Source of the DNA: GCA-003244245 sp963822695
GTDB taxonomy: Bacteria; Actinomycetota; Actinomycetes; Mycobacteriales; Pseudonocardiaceae
Reading direction: 5' to 3'
Length of the DNA: 64,000 bases
Assembly: GCA_963822695.1 (NCBI GenBank)
Contig: CAWGJH010000007.1
Location: 1-64,000, forward strand
Made by a program: the position numbers and the translations under genes. Below, in pieces: positions 42,149-51,110 of this stretch; within the stretch, counting starts at the first letter, position 1; each line of letters opens with the position of its first letter. The notes under the pieces are model-generated. The model saw only the letters and a list, made by a program, of their open reading frames with translations. It was not told the DNA's origin and ran no database searches.

Positions 42149-42606
42149 CGATCTAGAGGACACCGTCCTCCGGAAAGGGCAGGATTCCTGGTAGGGCCGC
42201 CAGGGCAAAGCCGGGCACCGCCCTGGACGCCACGCGCGGCCAGCAGCTCCGCGGATCCGATAGTGGAGCGGAACACCCATCGCCAGCAGGCACGCTGGTG
42301 ACTGCCGTGCTACTCGCTGCAAGGTTGCCGGGCATGCTCTGTCATCGCTGCGGTGCCGGATAACGTTACGCAACGTGGCCATGACACCCAGCGTGTCTTC
42401 CTCCAGCTGGCTGACCACCGCGACCGCGGGTGCGTTGCGTTCACCAACGACGGGTTCAGGCAGGGGTTGGGACGAGGGTGCAGTGGACGCCTACCGTACC
42501 CGGTCAGCACTCCAGGGTGAACGGTGTCCCTGCCCGGCGGGCACCCAACTCGGGACCTCGGTTGCGGCGGTAGACCCTGCCGCACCTGGACCCCGGCCCT
42601 GCGAGG
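42149..42606. other. gene-poor gap before the FemAB/MurJ cluster
   Basis: No gene is supported. Open frames here lack family signals, and none has a good ribosome site. The promoter of the five-gene minus-strand cluster should lie in its left part, but no confident -10/-35 pair is seen. Confidence 0.4.
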
Positions 42607-43752
42607 TCAGTCAGGCCTATTGTCGTCCACCTGGGACCCCGCCCGGGATGAGTCGTCGACCTCCACGGTAGGACGACCTCCTGTGGTGGTGTTGCCGACT
42701 ACCGTGCAGCCCGTCGAGCCCTCGGCGATCAACACCGCCCGCGTCAAGTTCGGGCCAGAAAACGTGTTCTGACGCACCACGACATTGGGCCAGCGCCGCA
42801 CGTTAACCGCTTGGGCACCGTTATTCGCGCACATGTTTCCCACAAACGTGATCGAGGGCACCCCGGAGGGGGCGCCGCTGTTGCCATCCTGGTCACCGGT
42901 AGCGATCAGGCACTGCGCATCCACGTTGCGGCAGGCGTTACCCGAGATCACCACATCGAAAGTGGGCGGCTTGTCATTGTCGAGGGTCTGGAAACAGTCC
43001 GGGTGCGGCGGACTTTCATAACCACTCGCGGAGATGTCGAAGATGGTGTTGTCAGTGATCCGATGCCCATTGCCGTAAAACCGCATGCCGTCAGCGTCAC
43101 CTCCGTGGATCCCCACCGTCGTGTTACTGATGGTGTTGGCGTGCACGGTGATCCGCTGCCCGGTGATGTCGATACCGTTGGTAGCAACATGGGTCATGGT
43201 GTTAAACTCAATCGTCGAGTCGGTGCAGGGATAACAGGTGATCCCGCCCTGTTGAGTGTCGTGGACGGCGTTGTTCCGCGCGATGATCCCGGTCCCCTTC
43301 AGCAACACCCCACCGCCGCCCGTGACCGTGAAACCCTCCATCATGATGTGATCGGCCCTGATCTGCACCTCATGCACGGTGGCCCCGTCAGCCGCGAGTG
43401 TGATCGGCGCCTCGGCGGTACCCGATCTGGTCATCGTCACGTCGGTGTCAGCGAGGTCACCACCGGAAAAACACACCGTGCTCCCGGGGGTCGCGGCGTC
43501 CAGGGCCGCCGGCACGTCGTCAGCCCGGGTGATCGTGTGGGCGCAGCCCGACGGCAGGCTCTGGTGGCCCTGGACGCCCGAGGGCCCTTGACTCGAGGGG
43601 GAGGTGGTACACCCGGCGACGAGAAGTAACAGGCCCAGCAGCGGGAAAGACCAGCCACACACCGCCCTGGCTACCCATGACACGGCGGCGACAGCCCACC
43701 GCGAGGCCTCCTTGCCCTGAGAGTCAGACGCGGGTGTGCATCGGGATGCCAT
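42607..43752 (-). CDS. secreted lipoprotein with right-handed parallel beta-helix
   Basis: A 381-residue exported protein. After a basic region, the signal LLGLLLLVAGCTTSP carries a lipobox (LVAGC), so it is a lipoprotein. The mature part is a parallel beta-helix of about ten coils: HTITRADDVPAALDAATPGS, GIIARNNAVHDTQQGGITCY, NTISNTTVGIHGGDADGMRF, ISGNACRNVDAQCLIATGDQ and ITFVGNMCANNGAQAVNVRR. Such folds belong to polysaccharide lyases/epimerases and surface adhesins; no catalytic pair is evident. Start ATG 43752 is tentative, with a weak ribosome site; GTG 43761 is in frame. Confidence 0.75.
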   Translation of the reverse strand: MASRCTPASDSQGKEASRWAVAAVSWVARAVCGWSFPLLGLLLLVAGCTTSPSSQGPSGVQGHQSLPSGCAHTITRADDVPAALDAATPGSTVCFSGGDLADTDVTMTRSGTAEAPITLAADGATVHEVQIRADHIMMEGFTVTGGGGVLLKGTGIIARNNAVHDTQQGGITCYPCTDSTIEFNTMTHVATNGIDITGQRITVHANTISNTTVGIHGGDADGMRFYGNGHRITDNTIFDISASGYESPPHPDCFQTLDNDKPPTFDVVISGNACRNVDAQCLIATGDQDGNSGAPSGVPSITFVGNMCANNGAQAVNVRRWPNVVVRQNTFSGPNLTRAVLIAEGSTGCTVVGNTTTGGRPTVEVDDSSRAGSQVDDNRPD

Positions 43753-43808
43753 GGACCACACACTACGCCTTGTCGGAATTCGCCAAGTTCCCCATGGGTA
43801 CCCGAAAG

Positions 43809-43888
43809 TTTGCTGGGAATACCGGTGGTGAGCTGGAGGTTCGCTGGGAATACCGGTGGTGAGCTGGAGATTCGCTGGGAATACCGGA
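43809..43888. repeat. 31-bp tandem repeat (about 2.6 copies)
   Basis: Units starting at 43809, 43840 and 43871 share TTCGCTGGGAATACCGGTGG followed by TGAGCTGGAG (the first has TTT, the third is cut short after ATACCGGA). The array is non-coding, upstream of the beta-helix lipoprotein gene. It may bind a regulator or be a simple slippage product. Confidence 0.85.
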
Positions 43889-43973
43889 CGCTTGGGTGAT
43901 CGGCGGGGTACCGTAGCTATCAGTGAGGAAAACGCACCCGAGCGTTTCTTCAATGAAGAGGGGAAGGAAAACA

Positions 43974-44081
43974 ATGGGAGCACGACCCTGGGATTGGCAG
44001 CGCGACGGCGACCGGCACCGGCGTGATCACGACCGTCGGCGACACGAGGACGACCGTCGCAGGCGGCGCGGCCGGTGGTAG
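43974..44081 (+). CDS. candidate 35-residue Arg-rich peptide
   Basis: ATG 43974 follows GGGGAAGGAA with 4-nt spacing, one of the best ribosome sites in the region. The 35-codon frame begins MGARPWDWQRDGDRHRRDHD and ends in an Arg-rich tail; in total 14 Arg, 8 Asp/Glu, 3 His and 3 Trp. A perfect hairpin starts 15 nt after the stop, as a terminator would. Whether it is translated, and what it binds, is unknown. Confidence 0.4.
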   Translation: MGARPWDWQRDGDRHRRDHDRRRHEDDRRRRRGRW

Positions 44082-44096
44082 TAAGCCGCTGATACC

Positions 44097-44137
44097 TGGG
44101 GTGCTCCGCTCGCGCGCTCCGCGAGCGGAGCACCCCA
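44097..44137. terminator. 17-bp perfect hairpin between converging genes
   Basis: The arms 44097-44113 (TGGGGTGCTCCGCTCGC) and 44121-44137 pair perfectly across a 7-nt loop. It sits between the small plus-strand frame and the 3' end of radA, the usual place for a bidirectional terminator. There is no T-run, as is common for high-GC actinobacteria. Confidence 0.75.
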
Positions 44138-44165
44138 ACAGCGGACACGGGGCGAGTATCGCCGC

Positions 44166-45536
44166 TCACGGGCGCAACCAGTGCAGTGCCGCGCTCAGGT
44201 CGGCGACCATGTGCAGGCGCATTCCGGGCGGCGGGGTACCACCGTCTGGGGCACTATCTGGTGGCACCAGCGCGTGGTGGAAGCCCAGCCGGGCGGCCTC
44301 GGCCAGGCGCCGACGTAGCCCGGTCACCTGCCGGACCTCTCCGGCCAGCCCGACCTCCCCGATCGCCACCGTGTGCGGGGGCAGCAGCAGGTCACCGGCC
44401 GCCGACGCGACGGCGAGCGCGACAGCGAGATCGGCCGCCGGCTCCACCACGCGCATCCCGCCCACCGTCGCGGTATACACGTCTGACCCCGCCAACCGCA
44501 CGCCCCCGCGGCGCTCGATGACCGCCAGGATCATCGCCACCCGGGATGAGTCCAGGCCGCTCACCGCGCGGCGGGGGTTGGCCAGTGCGGATTCGGCGAC
44601 CAACGCCTGGACCTCGCCCAGCAACGGCCGTTTGCCCTCCACCACGACCGTCACCGCCGTACCAGGCACCGCGCCATCGCGGTGGGTGAGAAAGAGCCCG
44701 GACGGGTCGGGCAAGCCGGTGATGCCGTCGTCGGTGAGCTCGAAGCAGCCGACTTCGTCGGCGGCCCCGAACCGGTTCTTGATCCCGCGAACCATCCGCA
44801 GCGTGGAGTGCCGGTCGCCCTCGAAGTGCAGCACCACATCGACCAGGTGTTCCAGCACCCGGGGCCCGGCCACTGTCCCGTCCTTGGTGACGTGCCCGAC
44901 CAGCACCACCGGCAGCCCGCGCTGCTTGGCGGTGCTGATCAGTGCGCTGGCCACCGCGCGAACCTGAGACACCCCGCCTGGGCTGCCCTCGACGCCGGCG
45001 CAGGACATGGTCTGCACCGAGTCGACGATCAGCAGGCCAGGATTCACGGCGTCGAGGTGCCCGAGCACCGCGGCGAGGTCGGACTCGGCAGCGAGGAACA
45101 GTTCGTCGTGCAGCGCTCCGGTGCGCTGCGCCCGCAGCCTGACCTGGCCGGTGGACTCCTCGCCGGTCACGTAGAGCGCGCGCCGGCCAGCCACCGCGCA
45201 GCGGTGTGCGACCTCCAGCAGCAAGGTGGACTTTCCGACTCCCGGCTCGCCGGCCAGCAGTACCACCGCGCCGGGCACCAGACCGCCGCCGAGTACTCGG
45301 TCGAGCTCGGTCACACCCGTGGCGGTGGCCTGCGCGGAGTGCAGGTCAACCTGGGAGATCGGGCGGGCCGGAGCCGACGGCGCACCGGCCGCCGTCACCG
45401 GCCGCGGACCGGCCACCGTCACGCTGCCCCAGGTGTGGCACTCCGGGCACCGCCCCACCCACTTGGCGACCTCGTAGCCGCAATCACCGCAGCGGTGGCT
45501 GGCTCGGCCGTTCGCGGCTGATCTCACCATGGTCAC
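44166..45536 (-). CDS. radA: DNA repair protein RadA/Sms
   Basis: A 456-residue RadA with all parts: C4 zinc finger (CGDCGYEVAKWVGRCPEC), Walker A (LLAGEPGVGKSTLLLEVAHR), Walker B (NPGLLIVDSVQTM), the KNRFG motif (IKNRFGAADEVGCFEL) and the C-terminal Lon-like domain (VAIGEVGLAGEVRQVTGLRR). It is a branch-migrating helicase in recombination repair. In mycobacteria it lies beside lpqE and disA; lpqE is present here (53 nt upstream, same strand) but disA is not on the other side. Confidence 0.97.
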   Translation of the reverse strand: MTMVRSAANGRASHRCGDCGYEVAKWVGRCPECHTWGSVTVAGPRPVTAAGAPSAPARPISQVDLHSAQATATGVTELDRVLGGGLVPGAVVLLAGEPGVGKSTLLLEVAHRCAVAGRRALYVTGEESTGQVRLRAQRTGALHDELFLAAESDLAAVLGHLDAVNPGLLIVDSVQTMSCAGVEGSPGGVSQVRAVASALISTAKQRGLPVVLVGHVTKDGTVAGPRVLEHLVDVVLHFEGDRHSTLRMVRGIKNRFGAADEVGCFELTDDGITGLPDPSGLFLTHRDGAVPGTAVTVVVEGKRPLLGEVQALVAESALANPRRAVSGLDSSRVAMILAVIERRGGVRLAGSDVYTATVGGMRVVEPAADLAVALAVASAAGDLLLPPHTVAIGEVGLAGEVRQVTGLRRRLAEAARLGFHHALVPPDSAPDGGTPPPGMRLHMVADLSAALHWLRP

Positions 45537-45589
45537 GCACGCTATCCACCTACCCCGACAATCCGGCCGCGCGCCCAGCCCGGCTGGCC

Positions 45590-46126
45590 CTAGCCTGCCG
45601 AGCTCGGCGGTTCCGCCATGGGTACCGGCAGGGTCACCCTGCCGGCGTTGCGGAACTGGAATGTCACTGGAGTGTCCAGCCCGGCGTGCAGCGGCCGGGT
45701 GGTGGTGAGCACCACGCGCAGCTCTCCCGCGACCAGCGGGCTGGTCGGCGCACCACTTCCTGGGGCGGCGCCGGCAGTGCTGATGACGGTGCTACCGGGC
45801 GGAAGCTGCGTGGTGCCCAGCACCAGCGCCTGGCTGGCTGCCGGGCTGGTCACGGCGATCAGCTCGTCGGCGCTGCTCCCCTGGTTGATGATGGTGAGCA
45901 CCACCGGGACGCTCGACCCGGCGGGGTAGGTTCCCTGCTGGTTGTGTGGGTAAGGGATCAGCACGTCGCGCAGCGCGATGGCGTTTCCGGCATTGCCGGA
46001 GGCCCCGTCAACGGCGGCTACTTGACTATCGGTCTGGGTGATCTGGCCCGCACCGCAGCCGACCAGTGCCAGCGCGGCGGCACAGCAGGCCACGATGCGA
46101 GCCGCGAGGGTGAGGGGGACCCGCAT
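45590..46126 (-). CDS. lpqE: LpqE-like lipoprotein
   Basis: A 178-residue lipoprotein with signal and lipobox AARIVACCAAALALVGCGAG. The mature domain (IALRDVLIPYPHNQQGTYPA, VPVVLTIINQGSSADELIAV, LVAGELRVVLTTTRPLHAGL) is an immunoglobulin-like beta sandwich as in the LpqE/PCu(A)C group. Its place between carD (divergent) and radA matches mycobacterial lpqE. Copper-binding Met/His residues are not obvious. Function in the envelope is not established. Confidence 0.82.
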   Translation of the reverse strand: MRVPLTLAARIVACCAAALALVGCGAGQITQTDSQVAAVDGASGNAGNAIALRDVLIPYPHNQQGTYPAGSSVPVVLTIINQGSSADELIAVTSPAASQALVLGTTQLPPGSTVISTAGAAPGSGAPTSPLVAGELRVVLTTTRPLHAGLDTPVTFQFRNAGRVTLPVPMAEPPSSAG

Positions 46127-46359
46127 CAGCCAAGCGTATCCGACCAGTCCCCTCCGGCGGGCGCGGTGCCTCGGCGCACCCGACCCGTCGATGCCGGTCC
46201 ATAGTGGAGTGACCGTGAGCTGCGGAGCACCGAGTTGCCTGGTGTGGGCCGGTGGTCGGATCCTCTGACCTGCGACGACGCTCTACCTGCGGGACATGCC
46301 CCGCGCACCACGATTTCCGGGCGTGGTAGCCTGGGTGCAGCGAAAGGGGCAGAGGACAC

Positions 46360-46848
46360 ATGGTTTTTAAGGTCGGAGAGACCGTCGTCTACCCGCACCA
46401 CGGTGCCGCTCTCATCGAGGCCATTGAGACTCGAGTGATCAAGGGGGAGGAGAAGAAATATCTCGTCCTCAAGGTCGCTCAAGGTGATTTGACCGTCCGT
46501 GTTCCTGCTGCCAACGCCGAATTTGTCGGCGTCCGGGACGTGGTCGGCCAAGAGGGTCTCGATCGGGTTTTCGAGGTGCTGCGGGCACCCCACACCGAGG
46601 AGCCGACGAACTGGTCGCGACGGTACAAGGCCAACTTGGAGAAGCTCGCCTCTGGCGACGTCAACAAGGTGGCGGAAGTGGTCCGGGATCTCTGGCGTCG
46701 CGAGCGCGAGCGCGGTCTGTCGGCTGGTGAGAAGCGCATGCTCGCGAAGGCCCGCCAGATTCTGGTGAGCGAGCTCGCTCTTGCCGAGGGAACCAACGAG
46801 GACAACGCTGAGGTCCTGCTCGACGAAGTCCTCGCCGCAGCCTCCTGA
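46360..46848 (+). CDS. carD: CarD-type RNA polymerase-binding regulator
   Basis: A 162-residue CarD. The N-terminal RNAP-interaction domain is MVFKVGETVVYPHHGAALIE to about residue 55; the C-terminal helical DNA-binding part has the conserved NWSRRYKANLEKLASGDVNK with Trp stabilising the open promoter, and MLAKARQILVSELALAEGT. CarD is essential in mycobacteria, where it activates rRNA promoters. It heads the carD-ispD-ispF-cysS-rlmB block and is divergent from lpqE. Confidence 0.97.
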   Translation: MVFKVGETVVYPHHGAALIEAIETRVIKGEEKKYLVLKVAQGDLTVRVPAANAEFVGVRDVVGQEGLDRVFEVLRAPHTEEPTNWSRRYKANLEKLASGDVNKVAEVVRDLWRRERERGLSAGEKRMLAKARQILVSELALAEGTNEDNAEVLLDEVLAAAS

Positions 46849-46869
46849 GTCGTAAGCTTCCCGACGACG

Positions 46870-47574
46870 GTGCCGACCCGCGTCCCGGTCCCCCGGGTCG
46901 CGGCACTGGTGCCGGCTGCGGGGCAGGGTGTGCGGTTGGCGGCCGGGATGCCGAAGGCATTTGTGCCGCTGTGTGGGCGCCCGTTGCTCTGGCACTGCGT
47001 GCAGGGGTTGCTGGCGTCCGGTTGCGTCGACGTGGTGGTGGTTGCGGTCGGTGCGCAACACCATGATCATGCCCGAGCGGCCGTCGCCGCAGCCGGGGAC
47101 CGGGTGCGGATCGTCACTGGTGGAGTGTACCGTTGTGACTCCGTCCGGGTGGCCCTGCGCGCCGTGCCCGACGTCGAGGTGGTGTTGGTGCACGACGCCG
47201 CTCGTTGCCTCACCCCCGTCAGCGTGATCCAAGCGGTGGTGCATGCAGTACTTGCTGGGCAGCAGGCTGTGGTGCCGGTTCTGACGGTGGTCGACACGAT
47301 CAAGCAGGTGGACCCCGACGGGCGGGTCGTGGGCACTCTGGACCGGGCGGCTTTGCGGGTGGTGCAGACCCCGCAGGGGTTCGCCGGGGACCTGCTACGG
47401 CGGGCCCACCAGGCACCATCCGGTCCGGTGACCGACGACGCCGGGCTCGTCGAGGCGTTGGGGGTGACCGTGACCACGTTACCGGGCCATCCGCACGCTT
47501 TTAAGATCACTACCCCGTTCGATCTTGTTCTCGCTGAGGTGGTGGCTGGCGCGAGAGCCGCCGGTCCGGGATGA
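46870..47574 (+). CDS. ispD: 2-C-methyl-D-erythritol 4-phosphate cytidylyltransferase
   Basis: A 234-residue IspD of the MEP isoprenoid pathway. The CTP-binding loop is ALVPAAGQGVRLAAGMPKAF, followed by VVLVHDAARCLTPVSVIQAV and RVVQTPQGFAGDLLRRAHQA, then TDDAGLVEALG. GTG 46870 is the likely start, 21 nt after carD. The 3' end overlaps ispF by ATGA, a typical arrangement. Confidence 0.95.
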   Translation: MPTRVPVPRVAALVPAAGQGVRLAAGMPKAFVPLCGRPLLWHCVQGLLASGCVDVVVVAVGAQHHDHARAAVAAAGDRVRIVTGGVYRCDSVRVALRAVPDVEVVLVHDAARCLTPVSVIQAVVHAVLAGQQAVVPVLTVVDTIKQVDPDGRVVGTLDRAALRVVQTPQGFAGDLLRRAHQAPSGPVTDDAGLVEALGVTVTTLPGHPHAFKITTPFDLVLAEVVAGARAAGPG

Positions 47575-48035
47575 GGGTCGGGATCGGCACCGATGTGCAC
47601 CTGGTGGAACCTGGTCGGGACTGCTGGATCGCCGGGCTGCACTGGCCTGGGTTACCGGGTTGCGCCGGGCACTCCGACGGTGACGTCGCCGCGCACGCGT
47701 TGTGCGACGCTGCGCTGTCCGCCGCTGGCCTGGGCGACCTGGGCGCGGTGTTCGGCACCGACGAGCAGCGGTGGGCCGGGGCGCACGGCACCGAACTGCT
47801 CACCGAAGTGCGTCGCAGGTTGGCCATTCAGAGTTGGGTGGTGGGCAACGGCGCGTTGCAGGTGATCGGCAACGTGCCGCGGGTGGGGAGCCGCCGGGCT
47901 GAGGCACAGCGAGTGCTGTCTGACGCCCTGGGTGGGCCAGTCTCGGTAGCTGGCACCACCACTGACGGCCTCGGGCTGACCGGCCGCGGCGAGGGCATCG
48001 CCGCGGTGGCAACGGTGCTCCTCGTGCGTGCGTAG
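47571..48035 (+). CDS. ispF: 2-C-methyl-D-erythritol 2,4-cyclodiphosphate synthase
   Basis: A 154-residue IspF. Zinc ligands Asp8 and His10 are in RVGIGTDVHLVEPG and the third His in GCAGHSDGDVAAHALCDAAL; the C-terminal GTTTDGLGLTGRGEGIAAVA carries the conserved Thr and Glu. It forms the cyclic diphosphate in the step after IspE. It is coupled to ispD by a 4-nt overlap. Confidence 0.96.
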   Translation: MRVGIGTDVHLVEPGRDCWIAGLHWPGLPGCAGHSDGDVAAHALCDAALSAAGLGDLGAVFGTDEQRWAGAHGTELLTEVRRRLAIQSWVVGNGALQVIGNVPRVGSRRAEAQRVLSDALGGPVSVAGTTTDGLGLTGRGEGIAAVATVLLVRA

Positions 48036-48070
48036 CGGTTGATCAACGTAAACTGTGGGTGCGCTCCTGA

Positions 48071-48101
48071 TCACCCCGACCGCACAGCGGCTGTGGGGTG
48101 A
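48071..48101. terminator. hairpin in the ispF-cysS gap
   Basis: TCACCCC (48071-48077) pairs with GGGGTGA (48095-48101), with an inner ACAG/CTGT stem around CGG. It could end the carD-ispD-ispF transcript or attenuate cysS, 25 nt before its start. It is short and lacks a T-run. Confidence 0.4.
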
Positions 48102-48125
48102 CGAACCACGCTCTAGGATCCTCCC

Positions 48126-49514
48126 GTGAGCCTGCACCTGTACGACACCGCGACGCGCAGTCTGCGGGAGTTCATCCCGCTACGCCCTGCCACGGCGTCG
48201 ATTTACGTGTGTGGGGCTACCGTGCAGGGCGTCCCACACATCGGGCACGTGCGGTCGGCGTTGAACTACGACGTGCTTCGGCGCTGGCTGCGGGCCACCG
48301 GCCACGATGTGCTGTTTGTGCGCAACGTCACCGATATTGACGACAAGATCCTCGCCAGGTCCGCCGAGGCGAACCGGCCGTGGTGGGAGTGGGCGTACAC
48401 GCACGAACGGGCGTTTGAGGACGCCTACGCGGCGCTGGGCTGCCTGCCGCCGTCGGCACTGCCGCGCGCCACCGGCCATGTTCCGCAGATGGTCGAGCTG
48501 ATGGCGCGGTTGATCGACCGGGGGCATGCCTACGTCGCGGATGGCGATGTCTACTTCGCGGTGGCCACGATGGACGACTACGGGGTGCTGTCGGGGCAGC
48601 GTCCCGATGAGGTCTCTCAGGGTGAATCCGCCGCGTCGGGCAAGCGTGATTCCCGGGACTTCACGCTGTGGAAGGGGGCCAGGCCCGGCGAGCCGTCCTG
48701 GCCGACGCCGTGGGGGCCGGGGCGCCCCGGATGGCACCTGGAGTGCTCGGCGATGGCTACCACCTACCTTGGCCCGGAGTTCGACATCCACGGCGGCGGG
48801 CTGGATCTGGTCTTCCCGCATCATGAGAACGAACGAGCCCAGTCCCGCGCCGCCGGCGACGGGTTCGCCCGGTACTGGTTGCACAACGGCTGGGTGACGT
48901 TGTCTGGGGAGAAGATGTCCAAGTCGTTGGGCAACACGCTGTCCATCCCGGCCACCCTGCGCCGGGTCCGTGCCGTAGAGCTGCGCTATTATCTGATTGC
49001 CGCGCATTACCGGTCTGCCATCGAATATTCGGATGGTGCGCTGGACGAGGCGGTGGTCGCCTACCAGCGGATCGAGTCGTTCGTGCACCGCGTGCGGGAG
49101 CGGTGCGGGGTACCGAAGCCACGAAGTTGGAGCGCTGATTTCGTCGCGGCGATGGATGATGACCTCGGTACGCCGGCAGCGCTGGCCGCGATCCACGCAG
49201 GCGTGCACGCGGGCAACACAGCGCTGGACGCCGGGGACCACCCGGCAGCGCTCGGCGCGGCCGGTTCGGTGCGCGCGATGACCGGTGTGCTGGGTCTGGA
49301 CCCGCTGGCTGACCAGTGGCGTTCGACATCGGGGGCAGACGCCGCGTCAGCGGCGCTGGCCTTCTTGGTGGACCGGCTGCTCGCCGAGCGGGCCGAGGCT
49401 CGCAACCGCCGTGACTACGCAACCGCCGACGCGATGCGTGATCAGTTGCTGGCGGCCGGGATCGCCGTCGAGGACACCCCCGATGGCCCAGTGTGGACGG
49501 GCAAGGGGAGCTGA
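48126..49514 (+). CDS. cysS: cysteinyl-tRNA synthetase
   Basis: A 462-residue class I synthetase. The HIGH-type motif and first zinc Cys are in IYVCGATVQGVPHIGHVRSA; the remaining zinc ligands are in GWHLECSAMATTYLG and LVFPHHENERAQSRA; the KMSKS loop is SGEKMSKSLGNTLSIP. The C-terminal DALR-like helical part (ERAEARNRRDYATADAMRDQ) is complete. GTG 48126 gives the expected N-terminus MSLHLYDTATRSLREF. Essential gene; synteny with mycobacteria. Confidence 0.97.
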   Translation: MSLHLYDTATRSLREFIPLRPATASIYVCGATVQGVPHIGHVRSALNYDVLRRWLRATGHDVLFVRNVTDIDDKILARSAEANRPWWEWAYTHERAFEDAYAALGCLPPSALPRATGHVPQMVELMARLIDRGHAYVADGDVYFAVATMDDYGVLSGQRPDEVSQGESAASGKRDSRDFTLWKGARPGEPSWPTPWGPGRPGWHLECSAMATTYLGPEFDIHGGGLDLVFPHHENERAQSRAAGDGFARYWLHNGWVTLSGEKMSKSLGNTLSIPATLRRVRAVELRYYLIAAHYRSAIEYSDGALDEAVVAYQRIESFVHRVRERCGVPKPRSWSADFVAAMDDDLGTPAALAAIHAGVHAGNTALDAGDHPAALGAAGSVRAMTGVLGLDPLADQWRSTSGADAASAALAFLVDRLLAERAEARNRRDYATADAMRDQLLAAGIAVEDTPDGPVWTGKGS

Positions 49515-49518
49515 GCTC

Positions 49519-50505
49519 ATGGCTGGTAACTCTCAACGCAGGGGTGCGATGCGCAAGCCGGGCACCAAGAAGGGTGCCGTCGTCGGCTCCGGCGGGCAGA
49601 AGCGCAAGGGGCTGCGCGGTCGCGGCGCCACACCGCCCGCTGAGCTGCGGCCCGGCCATCCGGCCCAACGCCAAGGTGCCCAACGCCAGTCTGTCCCACG
49701 GCATCCAGGGCAGCGCGGGGCCAGTCCGGCCGCCGCAGCCCGCCGTCGCGGCGAGAGCGAGTCGGGGGAGACCGTGCTTGGTCGCAACCCGGTGCTGGAA
49801 TGCTTGCGTGCCGGGGTGCCGGCCACCGCGCTGCACGTGGCTAGTGGGCTGGACCTCGATGACCGGGTCAGCGAGTCCGTACGGTTGGCCGCCGATGCCG
49901 GTCTGTCCATTCTCGAGGTGCCCAGGGCTGACCTCGATCGGCTGGCCGGGGGTGCGCTGCACCAGGGGGTGGCGCTGCAGGTGCCGCCGTATGAGTATGC
50001 GCTTCCCGCGGACGTGCTGGCCGCCGCGCGGGAGTCCGGGACGGCGCCGTTGATTGTCGCGCTGGACGGGGTGACCGATCCGCGCAACCTGGGCGCCGTG
50101 GTCCGTAGCGCCGTCGCGTTCGGCGCGCACGGACTGGTGCTACCGCAGCGGCGCTCGGCGGGGATGACCGCGGTGGCGTGGCGGACCTCGGCGGGTACCG
50201 CTGCGCGCCTGCCGGTGGCTCGGGCCACCAATCTGGTGCGCACGCTCAAGGATTTCGCCGCGTCCGGCCTGATGGTTGTCGGCTTGGACGCCGACGGTGC
50301 AATGCCATTGGATGCTTTCCCACTGGCCACCGGACCCTTGGTGCTCGTCCTCGGTTCGGAGGGGCGGGGACTGTCCCGGCTGGTCCGCGAAACCTGTGAC
50401 GTCGCGGTGTCGATACCCATGGTGGGGCCGGTCGAGTCGCTCAACGCCTCGGTCGCCGCCGGTGTTGTGCTCGCCGAGGTGGCGCGCTTACGTCGTACCG
50501 GCTGA
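49519..50505 (+). CDS. rlmB: 23S rRNA (guanosine-2'-O-)-methyltransferase, SpoU/TrmH family
   Basis: A 328-residue SpoU-type methyltransferase. After a basic, disordered N-terminal extension of about 80 residues common in actinobacteria, the substrate-binding domain starts at ETVLGRNPVLECLRAGVPAT, and the knotted SAM domain has LIVALDGVTDPRNLGAVVRS, LVLVLGSEGRGLSRLVRETC and IPMVGPVESLNASVAAGVVL. ATG 49519 is 4 nt after cysS, so the two are co-transcribed. Confidence 0.95.
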   Translation: MAGNSQRRGAMRKPGTKKGAVVGSGGQKRKGLRGRGATPPAELRPGHPAQRQGAQRQSVPRHPGQRGASPAAAARRRGESESGETVLGRNPVLECLRAGVPATALHVASGLDLDDRVSESVRLAADAGLSILEVPRADLDRLAGGALHQGVALQVPPYEYALPADVLAAARESGTAPLIVALDGVTDPRNLGAVVRSAVAFGAHGLVLPQRRSAGMTAVAWRTSAGTAARLPVARATNLVRTLKDFAASGLMVVGLDADGAMPLDAFPLATGPLVLVLGSEGRGLSRLVRETCDVAVSIPMVGPVESLNASVAAGVVLAEVARLRRTG

Positions 50506-50646
50506 AGTGCTCTGGAGGCGAAACGGGCGCTTTCGGCATGCCGCGGACTCGCATCGCCGCAGCAGTGTGTATCTTATCGGCGTCAGCGTTCACGACACGG
50601 CAGTTGCGCCTATCCCGCGTTCCTCCCGAAAGGAGAATCCGTACCC

Positions 50647-51066
50647 GTGGCTCAGAAGACCATCGTCACCCTCATCGACGACCTCACCGGCGAGGAAGCT
50701 GAGGACATTTCCACAGTCGAGTTCGCGCTCGAGGGTGTCACGTACGAGATCGACCTGGCGAACGACAACGCCGCCAGGCTTCGTGACAACTTGGCCCGTT
50801 ACGTCGCGGCTGCTCGCAAGATCGGTGCGCGGCGCCCGAGCGTTCGTGGCGCCGACCGTTCGCCCGGCCGCGGGGCCGGCAACGGTGGCGTTGCGCGCAG
50901 CGGCTACAACCGTGACACGCTCAGGGCCATCCGCGAGTGGGCCAAGCAGAACGGTCACAGTGTCAGCGAGCGTGGTCGGTTGCCGCTCACCGTGCTGAAC
51001 GCCTGGGAAGCAAATCACCAGACGGTGAAGAACGGCAAGATTCCTACTCCTACCTTCTCCGGCTAA
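50647..51066 (+). CDS. lsr2: Lsr2-family nucleoid-associated protein
   Basis: A 139-residue Lsr2, the xenogeneic silencer of actinobacteria. N-terminal dimerisation domain: TIVTLIDDLTGEEAEDISTV then VEFALEGVTYEIDLANDNAA. C-terminal DNA-binding domain: TLRAIREWAKQNGHSVSERG followed by RLPLTVLNAWEA. The AT-hook-like RGR of the usual form is replaced by RGRLP, and the linker is longer than in Mycobacterium (112 aa), so it may be a paralogue. GTG 50647 has GAAAGGAG upstream. Confidence 0.92.
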   Translation: MAQKTIVTLIDDLTGEEAEDISTVEFALEGVTYEIDLANDNAARLRDNLARYVAAARKIGARRPSVRGADRSPGRGAGNGGVARSGYNRDTLRAIREWAKQNGHSVSERGRLPLTVLNAWEANHQTVKNGKIPTPTFSG

Positions 51067-51110
51067 GAACTGGCACGACCATTCCTCCTTGGCTGCGAAA
51101 CGGAGGATGG

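Noticed and set aside
42149..42418. N-terminal extension of the second FemAB-like protein
   Set aside because: Sequence upstream of 42148 has no counterpart in the paralogue and looks non-coding.
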